A stretch of 64,000 nt of DNA from Pictodentalium vernedei (lineage: Eukaryota; Mollusca; Scaphopoda; Dentaliida; Dentaliidae): NCBI GenBank assembly GCA_031216915.1, contig CM062289.1, positions 250,289,113 to 250,353,112 on the forward strand, given 5' to 3'. The stretch's first letter is position 1; the number at the start of each line of letters is the position of its first letter. Below, one piece after another: positions 56,345 to 64,000 of the stretch. Position numbers and translations under genes: made by a program. A model generated the notes under the pieces. The model had not been told where the DNA came from. It did no database searches and saw nothing but the letters and a program-made list of their open reading frames with translations.

Positions 56345-57540
56345 TTCTGTACAAAGAAGTAGCCAAAAGTTCTTTGCGAGCCTTTGGCTGACAGGGACGA
56401 TGTGGAAGTTTCCTAACCCCGTTTTCTGCATGATAATTCAGTTCATGCCACATCCAGAATTGCAGATGTGAGAAAGAGAAGCCAAGAAGGCAGCAGGGGA
56501 CCAGTCCAGGCGATCTGACAGAGTTGTTCGGTACTCCTCCTCAACACGGGCAAGTAGAAGACACCGAAGCCGTCGCCACCTCCGGTAGTTGCGAACCTTC
56601 AGGCCATAGCCAGTCAGTAATTTATTTCAGCCAGCTGTCATTAAATTTGCCTGCCGCGAAAATATCCAGCGGACCGGAATACCAGCCGCAGGAATATTTT
56701 AAATTTGAATATATATCAATGCAAGTCTATGTTGGTGCATACGCTATGCCACCAACTCACAACACGTGCTCACATGCTCCTGGTATGCAAACATCAGTTA
56801 CATCTTAACGTCATGTCCGAGACCTGTAACTTTTTCGTTTTCGTAGTGCATTGAAACCTATCGAATAAATATCCATTCGGATCATCATGTATTATAGAAT
56901 GGATACCAACTTCTGTGACTTTATTTATCCAAGCCGGGTGTTAAAATTACACTTGGGGTCGTACAATGACGCAAGTCGTCGCTTGTTTAATTCTTTATCT
57001 CTGAAAGCGATAAGGTCATGACAAGAGCAGGAGCTCATAGTTGAATTGAAAGGCCTTTCCTTTCGATAGAAGTTGAGTAACTCTATTAACTCTCTCAATA
57101 AGGCCTGTATGATTCCTTTAACCTAAGGCACCTGCGCAATTTGTGGGTGGAGAGAAAGGTGGGTAAGTTGGTAGTTTGTATTCTGTCGTTCAGTGGTCTT
57201 TTCACATTAGTCTTTACATGTGCATGTCTGTGCATGTAATCGTCTTTTTTAAAATGGCAAATATTACATTGTGGATATGGCGTGCAGAAAATAATGACCA
57301 GTACATTTAGGACAACGCGAACAAAAAGATCATGTACACGAACCAATATGCTATGTACTTTATATCTCTACATGGAGCGGTGTTAGCTTACTACACGTTT
57401 TTCACAGACTAAAACAAGCAACCGTGGATGCGTTGAGCCATGCTCGTGCCGTATGGTAATCCCCGAGAGAAGACGTCGACTTATGGTTAGATCTTTCTAC
57501 TGAAAGTTTATCTGGTTTTCGACTGGCGTGTGTCTCATCA
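56345..57540. other. Intergenic, nothing recognised
   Basis: Short frames only; probably includes the uncertain 5' end of the Tc1 element whose transposase starts near 57545. Confidence 0.45.
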
Positions 57541-57544
57541 ACAA

Positions 57545-58477
57545 ATCAGCGATGTTAAGGACCCACCAAGGCCTAGCCAATCACAAAAGACCTCTCCTCG
57601 GGACAGATCGGAGGCTGGCACGCCTCGTTAGGCGTGAACCCTTTGCTTCAAGTGGGGTTTTGAAGCGCTTTTGGCTCCCCAGCATGAGGTTGTGCAACAG
57701 AGCTGTCCGAAACCGTCCCAAAGCACTGGGAATGAGGTCCAGAAGGGTCGTCAAGCGCCCAGCTCTGTCCGATCAGATTCAAAGGCGACGTTTGGAGTGG
57801 TGTATGCCACGACAGCATTGGAATCCCAGGACGTTGAGGAGAGTCCAGGCGAGAGTAGGTACCTGCTTCACGCCACATATGGTCGCATGGGAGTGTGGAG
57901 GCATAGAAATACTGCTTACATGCCCAGGATCATCAGACCTACTTTTCCTTATGGTGGAGGATCTGTAATGATCTGGGGATGCCTCTCTCGTGATTGTAAA
58001 TTTGATATGGTGACTGCTTGTAGGAATCTCAATGGTCATCAGTACATCCAGGACATTCTCAATCCGGTTGTCGTGCCTCATTTTGACAACCACCCGTTGA
58101 CTACTCGCCCTGTTTTCATGGACAACAATGAAAGGCCACGTCGTTCCCATGCTGTGAGAGCATTCCCTCATAACAACGCTATTACAACACTACCTTGCCG
58201 TGAAATGAGCCCCGATTTGAATCCCTTAAAACACATCTGGAACTTTCTAGGACGTCGTGTGCAAGGAAGGGATTCGCCTGTACAAAATTTGGCCGATATG
58301 GAAGCTGCGTTGCATGAGGAGTGGCAGCAGTTGCCTCTAGACCGTATCAGAAGGCTCACTGGTAGCATTAGGAGAAGGGTTCAGGCTGATATGCGGACAC
58401 GTGGTGGATACACTCGCTATGAAGTCAGACACTGCTATTGTGTTCAGGAGGTCACAAGTTACATTTTTTGTCACTAA
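57545..58477 (+). pseudogene. Tc1-like transposase with lost catalytic residues
   Basis: The N-terminal half reads in one frame up to about 57840 (DRRLARLVRREPF, RSRRVVKRPALSDQ, RRRLEWCMPRQHWNPR), then a +1/-1 shift moves to the frame ending at 58477 (ESRYLLHATYGRMGVWRHRN, YGGGSVMIWGCLSRD, MDNNERPRR, SPDLNPLKHIWNFLGRRVQ, RIRRLTGSIRRRVQAD). Where active relatives have S-D-E-S-R this has P-G-E-S-R, and NPxEH has become NPLKH, so the first Asp and the final Glu are both replaced. No terminal repeats were located. A dead relic, different from the 39-kb and 9-kb copies. Confidence 0.88.
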
Positions 58478-58479
58478 TT

Positions 58480-59165
58480 ACCGGCATTGTTTCATCATGG
58501 ACCGTTCCAGCACCATACTTGTCGAGAGAACATTTTTCTATCAAAGACATTAGTGACAGATAAGAGCAATTGGCGCCATTTAATATACTGCATATTTTCA
58601 TCATTGTGTTGTCATTTGTGAATAGACCATTCCTTCCGCAAACAATAACTTTGGGCCATCTGAACATTAGCCAGTTGTCATATAGCCCAGTCAGCCGCGA
58701 ATTCAAAATTTCACAGTTTTGGGGTCTTGGAAGTATAGTCTGCAACATGTGATGTTGGTGCTGCGCGAAGTGACTGGCGGCCTTCATTGACAATTTAAGA
58801 ATGGTCTGTCTCCAGCTCGATAAGTCTGAATTTTGTAGTTCTCGGGAAGGTGTCTGTTGATGGTCTCTACTCTTCCAGGCAAGGATAGTTTACCACGCGT
58901 AATGGTTCTGTTCCGACCCGACGACAGCCCTCATTGATAAGTATAGTCTGTCTCCAGCTCGATCTTCGGGCAAGTGTAGTGTGCTGCTTGTTATGCTGTG
59001 ACTCTGACTGAGTTAGGTGGGCCATCAACGACAAGAATAGTCTGTTTGTATACATGCAGCGAGCTAATCTCCAGTTAATGACGTCACCAGTCTTGTCAAT
59101 GGTTCGTCGCGCCCTGCACCAGTCGGAGGACGAAGATCCATAGCAGAGCCCTATTGACTTTGGTC
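58480..59165. other. Intergenic, weak local repeats
   Basis: AGTCTGTCTCCAGCTCGAT occurs near 58803 (as GGTCTGTCTCCAGCTCGAT) and 58946 with similar surroundings (CATTGACAA / CATTGATAA), a diverged tandem repeat of about 140 bp. Confidence 0.5.
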
Positions 59166-59170
59166 TTGAA

Positions 59171-59525
59171 ATTGAACTCGGCAGACCTGAGACACGCTAC
59201 AAATTTTGAGTGATCACAAATTTGTGAGTTAGTGCCTGATTTTCATAAAGGAGATATAATTACCTCACAAAACCTATTATTCAATAGTTCAGCAGCAAAC
59301 ACCGGAATGTCACTCTGCCATTTTTCAAGAGCCGGTCGAAATTGGGTGAATTGAACTCGGCAGACCGGAGACCAGCTAGAAATTTTAAGTGACCACAAAT
59401 TTGGGATTTAGTTCCTCATTTTCACAAAGGTGATATAAATACCTCACAAAACCTATTGTTTAAGCGCTCAACAGCAAACACAGGAATGTCGCGCTGACAT
59501 TTTTCAAGAAGCTGGTCGAATTCGT
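59171..59525. repeat. Tandem duplication, period 179 bp
   Basis: ATTGAACTCGGCAGACCTGA at 59171 and ATTGAACTCGGCAGACCGGA at 59350. The two units align throughout (ACAAATTTG, GATATAATTACCTCACAAAA / GATATAAATACCTCACAAAA, CAGCAAACAC). Confidence 0.9.
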
Positions 59526-59529
59526 ATGG

Positions 59530-59930
59530 TAAATACGCACTGCAGTTGCAATGCAATGGACACATCTTGAAAAGATTATTAAATTTCCATTCTTTATTAG
59601 GAAACGACCATCAATGATATTAAGATAAAGACAAATAATACTGACACGCTTTATTGCTATGATACCTTTAATAATTCACTTCCTCGTAGAGTTAGCAAAT
59701 ATTGGTATGACTATAACGACATTGTATTGTAACCAAATACACATCGCACATAACTGGATACACGCTGCCATAGAATTTACCACATAATATATTCATTTCA
59801 GTACAACCTTAATGAATAAGAGGTCTATACATTCAGTGGGTAAGTAAATATATAATACACTTTTTAAGCCTCTGCATAATACAAGCTGAAGATGACAGTG
59901 CAATAGTTACCATTCCTACTGTCAATACCA
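59530..59930. other. Intergenic, nothing recognised
   Basis: AT-rich without structure noticed. Confidence 0.45.
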
Positions 59931-59932
59931 AA

Positions 59933-60180
59933 ACGGATAGAGAATTTCGACCGGATCGCAACCACGTCGTGATTCGGTCGAAATTCCTCTCCCTCCTGAT
60001 CACAACAGGTTTGAAATCGCAATAGTTTGTTTTTGAAACAATAAATCTACTGGTGAAACTTTGTCGTAATGTGACCGAGAAAGAGACCACGATTGCAATC
60101 GTATCTCCGCTAGAACGCGATGACATGGAACCGAGTTTGTTTACTGTGGTAAACAAGTTCTGTTTCTCTGGGCAAATAAG
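59933..60180. repeat. Palindromic repeat P joined to family R fragment
   Basis: AGAGAATTTCGACCGGATCG / CGTGATTCGGTCGAAATTCC (59940-59987), followed by CCTGATCACAACAG. Downstream, GTTTGTTTACTGTGGTAAAC and AAGTTCTGTTTCTCTGGGCA (60132-60172) resemble the TGTTTAATGCGCTAAACAAG part of the 61.7-kb SINE-like element. Confidence 0.6.
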
Positions 60181-60531
60181 AATAAGTTAAGGGTTTTGTG
60201 CACTAGTGAACCGGGGGTGCCACGAGAAAGCATTGGAAAGCAAGCATAACCATATGTTGGGCACGAAAACAACCGATGCTGAGATGAACAAATGCAAACC
60301 ACCCGTTCTATTTGAACCAACGTTCACAGATTCTGGTATCAACATTTTATTACAGATCAAGACTTTTCTCCTTGCAACACAAAATCAAGACACAGTTGCT
60401 ACTCGAAGATTCCACAAACTCAAATTAATCGTCTTCAATCTGAATTTTGGAATTACTGTGACCTGGTCGTAATTCACGTGTGGGCAGTGATGTCCACGCA
60501 TGCGTTTACCAGGTAATAAAATCATCATTAT

Positions 60532-60596
60532 CAAAATTTTAATTAATGAAGCACCGGGTTGTACCCGGTGCTTCATTAATAAAATTTTAGATAATT
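60532..60596. repeat. Hairpin N
   Basis: AATTAATGAAGCACCGGGT-TGT-ACCCGGTGCTTCATTAAT is perfect (60541-60580 approx.); AAAATTTT outside it pairs with a one or two base offset. Confidence 0.85.
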
Positions 60597-60821
60597 ATTC
60601 CTATAATTAGTGTTTGGAATCTAATATTATTGCGTCCGTGGAAATATTGCACACCCGAGGAAGGTGACCAAGTCCACGGCGGCTATATTGTATAATGTGT
60701 GGAACCCTCTTCTGTTTCAGTATATCGGCATTTGAGTATATAGCTTTATTTGGTGTATGGTCAACCTCATGACATCACAAACAGAACCCAGCAGCTTAAT
60801 TCAGTTTCACCAATACTATGT

Positions 60822-61221
60822 GGGGGCGCGGTGGCGTTACGGTAACCGGTTTCGTCAAATCACCGAAGTTAAGCAACGTCGAGCCCGGTGAGTCCTTGGA
60901 TGGGTGACCATCTGAGCGATCGATTCGGACTCCCGCGTTGTGTCCTTGGGCAAGGCACTTAACCCCGATAGTCCACATGGGGGCACGATGACGTCGTGTA
61001 CTAAGGCGTATTGCACGTCGATGGTGCGCATGTCTTCAGCCAAACAAACCCTGCCTGTGCTGCAGTACGGAGTTACGATGTTGGGGAGCTGGTACATGCT
61101 CGACGTTGCTCGGTGGTTCTCTCCAGGTGCTCCGGTTTCCTCCACCCGTAAAACTGTCACCGACACGATATGACCTTAGCTGTTAATGTGTCGTTAAACA
61201 ATAATAAATATATAAATAAAT
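60822..61221 (+). mobile_element. SINE with tRNA/5S chimeric head, copy 2 of 5S type
   Basis: Target duplication ACCAATACTATGT / ACCAATGCTATGT (60809-60821, 61222-61234). The first 14 bases, GGGGGCGCGGTGGC, are those of the tRNA-headed SINEs. Then ACCGGTTTCGTCAAATCACC, GAAGTTAAGCAACGTCGAGC and CCTTGGATGGGTGACCATCT are 5S rRNA sequence with its internal promoter. The body follows (TGTCCTTGGGCAAGGCACTT, GCACGTCGATGGTGCGCATG, CGGTGGTTCTCTCCAGGTGC), then the tail AATGTGTCGTTAAACAATAA. Confidence 0.92.
60843..60918 (+). other. 5S rRNA-derived segment in SINE head
   Basis: Corresponds to the middle of 5S rRNA: ACCGGTT, CACCGAAGTTAAGCAACG, GGATGGGTGACC. The first third and the 3' end of 5S are missing, so it is not an rRNA gene. 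Confidence 0.85.
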
Positions 61222-61370
61222 ACCAATGCTATGTATTTTGTGTCCCAGCTTGTCAGTGAAATTCATATTCCATTTTACATAAAGGATAATAATTACAAAG
61301 GAACAAACGCTGTTGTGCTTAGAGACGCGGACAGAGAATTTCGACCGGATTTGGACTGGATCGCGATGTG

Positions 61371-61460
61371 GGCCATTTCAGCAAAGCATTACAACTGTAT
61401 TTTCTAGAACTATATTTTCTGTTCGTATCTCGAAATAGTTGTTATGAATTGATGGCATTT
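61371..61460. mobile_element. Family D MITE fragment
   Basis: GCATTACAACTGTATTTTCT and AGAACTATATTTTCTG match the left arm of family D; the right arm is absent. Confidence 0.55.
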
Positions 61461-61586
61461 AAAAAAAAACTTCCAAGCACTAGTTTATCCATGTAAATGC
61501 GTCGTAACCATATTATCGTGATCCAGTGGCGAAAGAGAACGATTTTGTGATCACAGTACTGTTTTAGGGAATATTAAGAATGTGTT

Positions 61587-61669
61587 AGCATATCGTCTCT
61601 TGAGTTCCAATGTGTTCTATGTGCCTACTGGCACATAGAACACATTGGAACTCAGGGTACGATATGCCT
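61587..61669. mobile_element. Palindromic repeat F, copy 2
   Basis: GCATATCGTCTCTTGAGTTC to complement GAACTCAGGGTACGATATGC, turning at GTGCCTACTGGCAC. Arms of about 38 bp, nearly identical to 2835-2928. Confidence 0.88.
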
Positions 61670-61744
61670 TCGTTCAGACGACAATGTTGTTACACGACCA
61701 ATGTTTTATAAATTTGGGGAAAAGCGGGAAAAGCAAAATTGTAA

Positions 61745-62019
61745 AAGTTTGTCCTCCCCGTGGGAACCCCGGGAAGTGAAGCAGTGCCTGTTTAATGCGC
61801 TAAACAAGCTCTGTTTTACTGGTAAAATCGGACCCAATTACCAATGCTTGGGAGGTGCAAACCCTCTCTAAAAACCCTCTCTAAAATGGGCAACATGGCT
61901 TATTAACGCTCACCCCTGGTCTTGAGTTGATACTCATGTTGTGGGCATGATTAGCCATTGAGCAAAAATATGTGACCTTAAACACCAATAAATAAATAAA
62001 TATAAATAAATATAAATAA

Positions 62020-62070
<51 letters not shown>

Positions 62071-62072
62071 AT
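61745..62072 (+). mobile_element. SINE-like family R, most complete copy
   Basis: CCCCGTGGGAACCCCGGGAA, GTGAAGCAGTGCCTGTTTAA, GGACCCAATTACCAATGCTT, AAAATGGGCAACATGG, ATTAGCCATTGAGCAAAAAT and tail ATGTGACCTTAAACACCAAT followed by a (AAAT)n array to 62072. The CTCTCTAAA segment is duplicated. The last 45 bases match the tail of the tRNA-headed SINEs, suggesting use of the same retrotransposition partner. Confidence 0.75.
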
Positions 62073-62291
62073 ACAAGTTTGTCTGCACTGATATGTAGCG
62101 TTTCCAATCCAATGTTAAATCCATCATTCTATAAAATAGGCATACTCCGTCGTCCCTTCTCCCACACGCAAGCACGCAAACCTTTCATTACCGCTTGAAG
62201 AACTTTCCCCACCTTAGCCACCCCATAAACAAACATCTGGCGCAATATCTATATTTTCTGCATGTTATGCCACAACATGTAAATTCTAGAT

Positions 62292-62403
62292 AAAATACTG
62301 TGATCACAAAAGAGGAAACAGAATTTCGATCGGATCGCGACTGACTCAGCAATCCGGTCGAAATTCTCTGTCCACTTTCCTCCCCACAACACCGTAGAAT
62401 CAC
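62292..62403. mobile_element. Palindromic repeat P, clearest copy
   Basis: AAATACTGTGATCACAAAAG, CAGAATTTCGATCGGATCGC, then CAATCCGGTCGAAATTCTCT and GTCCACTTTCCTCCCCACAA with ACCGTAGAAT. Arms near 50 bp. Confidence 0.75.
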
Positions 62404-62705
62404 ATCTGTCCCAAAATAAATTCGACAATATTGAATCACAGATTTTATTTTTCTTGATTTGGGTTTGAGTTTGCACTGTATGTATCAAGGTAATCTCCAC
62501 TCACTGGTAGAAGTGTACCGCGATCCAATCTCGACCTGATCGCAATACCGCTATTCGCATCGTGTCCAGTCTGTAAGAACCCTAACACATGATAGACCTT
62601 GCGGATTGAGTCTGTGGAATTAAAATGAAAATAGAAGCGAGTCATTTTATTTCTTAAATAAAAATGTCTGGTGTTACTTCTTTCCATTTTATATCATTAT
62701 AGCCT

Positions 62706-62780
62706 GGGAGCGCGGTGGCTCAGCGGTAGACTGTTGGACTTATATGCTAGAGGTGCCGCGTTCGATCCCCGTCCGAGACG
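62706..62780 (+). other. tRNA-like pol III promoter in SINE head
   Basis: Box A and box B about 45 bases apart in a tRNA-like arrangement. The acceptor stem is not closed, so this is a SINE promoter and not a functional tRNA gene. Confidence 0.75.
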
Positions 62781-63073
62781 AGCTGCGTTGTGTCCTTGGG
62801 CAAGGCACGTTATCCCGGTTGCCTACATGGGGGCTCGATGGCGCCGTGAACTAAGGCGTACTGCACGTCGATGATGCACACGTCTTCAACCGCTATAACC
62901 CTGCTTGAGCGGAGCTTGAACAGAGTTAGAATGTTGAGGAGCTGACAGTTGCTCGTCGATGCTCGGTGGTTCTCTCCGTGTATTCCGGCATTCTCCGCCC
63001 GTAAAACTGTCACGGCCACAATTAGACATTGTGCATAAGTATATGACCTTAAACACCAATAAATAAATAAATA
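62706..63073 (+). mobile_element. SINE with tRNA-derived head, copy 3
   Basis: Target duplication ATTATAGCCTG (62696-62706, 63074-63084). Head GGGAGCGCGGTGGCTCAGCG with box A (TGGCTCAGCGGTAGA) and box B (GTTCGATCCC); body TGTCCTTGGGCAAGGCACGT, GTACTGCACGTCGATGATGC, CGGTGGTTCTCTCCGTGTAT; tail ATGACCTTAAACACCAATAA with (AAAT)n. Confidence 0.92.
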
Positions 63074-63089
63074 ATTATAGCCTGTACAC

Positions 63090-64000
63090 AACTGACTTCA
63101 GCACTGACGGAACACTGCAGACATGAGAAAGCAGCGACAATAGGAAGGGGACACCCCACAAAGCAACGAATTATATTCTTCAAGATGAGCAATCACAAAG
63201 AAAATAATTTCTCTGTTTATCACCGATATTGTATCAGTAAAGAACTGATGGACAAGCCCTCGGGCTGTCAACCTTCAATATCCATTTATTCGACAGAATA
63301 TCGATGTTTTTATACACCTTCGGTTTGCACAGGAGTATTCTTGCAATTTCTTGGCGTCCTGTATTATTTTCACCGATATGTTTACAATTTACAGCAACAT
63401 AACAGCGATACTAACTTCACTTATTTTCGCATTGAAGCACAGGGAATAATTCACATGTGCCGCTACCAACTGCTGAATGAGGATTGTTTAACATGAGGGT
63501 GTTACTCAAATTCACGCCTGTTAGTAAATTCGCAATGCATCTTTACGTGTATGCGGATGCGAGGATTCTCCCAAACTAAATACAAAAACATTGAAGTTTC
63601 GACAGAGAGTCTGAAACGTCAGCGAAAAACGCCGCCATCTCTCCCTCAAGATGGTCTCAAAGCAATCAACGCACGGACTCTTCCCGTCGGTGACTTTTGG
63701 TGATGCGAAACCGGTTACGCTGTGACTGTAGTCACAGAGTAACAGTGTTAACATTACCAAATACCAATGGAAAGCATATCACGAAAAGTAGTAATATGGT
63801 ATCAACTTTCCAATCTCGAACTTTGTTTTTTTATGTAATTGATAACTAAAATATGTTGTGAATCTTCAGATTCTATTGCCTCAAAAATGTGCACATCAAC
63901 AACAGTCATTTTCAACAGTATATTCTGTAAAGCTATCGATGATTGCGAAGCATCAGGAAACTGAAAGCTTTCAAGATTCTTTGTTTTTGTTGCTCATTTC
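63090..64000. other. Intergenic, nothing supported
   Basis: A 103-codon frame at 63185-63496 has no recognisable domain. No repeat recognised. Confidence 0.45.

Noticed and set aside
60843-60918. 5S rRNA gene
   Set aside because: Only the middle of 5S is present; it is the head of a SINE.
62706-62780. tRNA gene
   Set aside because: Boxes A and B are present but stems do not close and the unit continues into a SINE body with a target duplication.

Overview
This is animal nuclear DNA, AT-rich, with one intron-rich gene in a dense field of old transposable elements. GT-AG introns, SINEs with pol III heads, Tc1/mariner, hAT-like and piggyBac-like elements all fit a metazoan. A tandem repeat block carrying GTCC (complement ACGG) microsatellites recalls the ACGG-bearing repeats known from bivalves and other marine invertebrates, so a marine invertebrate, perhaps a mollusc or other lophotrochozoan, is my guess. 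That placement is weak.

The only host gene I can support is the 3' part of a cyclic-nucleotide phosphodiesterase on the + strand, closest by eye to PDE11. Eight exons between 429 and 41655 join in frame with consensus splice sites and give 278 residues of the PDE catalytic domain plus a stop. The metal-binding His/Asp residues and the purine-clamp glutamine are all present. Upstream exons, including any regulatory GAF domains, lie before base 1. Introns range from about 1.1 kb to 20.2 kb and are packed with repeats.

Repeats by region. 1-14.6 kb: TTAA-flanked foldback MITEs (family A and a relative, B), local tandem repeats and a decayed Tc1 element. 14.7-34.8 kb (the 20-kb intron): a roughly 1.5-kb unit in about two and a half tandem copies (20.8-24.5 kb) interrupted by a SINE, a 503-bp TIR element, an hAT-like element with a perfect 8-bp target duplication and a nested palindrome, more MITEs and SINEs. 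34.9-41.5 kb: palindromes, a 1.56-kb Tc1 element with a frameshifted transposase, and a second copy of the TIR element. 41.7-64 kb: no host gene recognised; SINEs, MITEs, tandem repeats and a third Tc1 transposase relic.

The most notable signal is modular SINE construction. One central body occurs behind a tRNA-derived head in three copies and behind a 5S rRNA-derived head in two; the head type goes with a different 3' tail, and one 5S copy keeps the first bases of the tRNA-type head. The second is the number of unrelated near-perfect palindromic element families, at least ten, several present more than once.

All calls are by eye. No alignment, HMM or repeat-library search was run.
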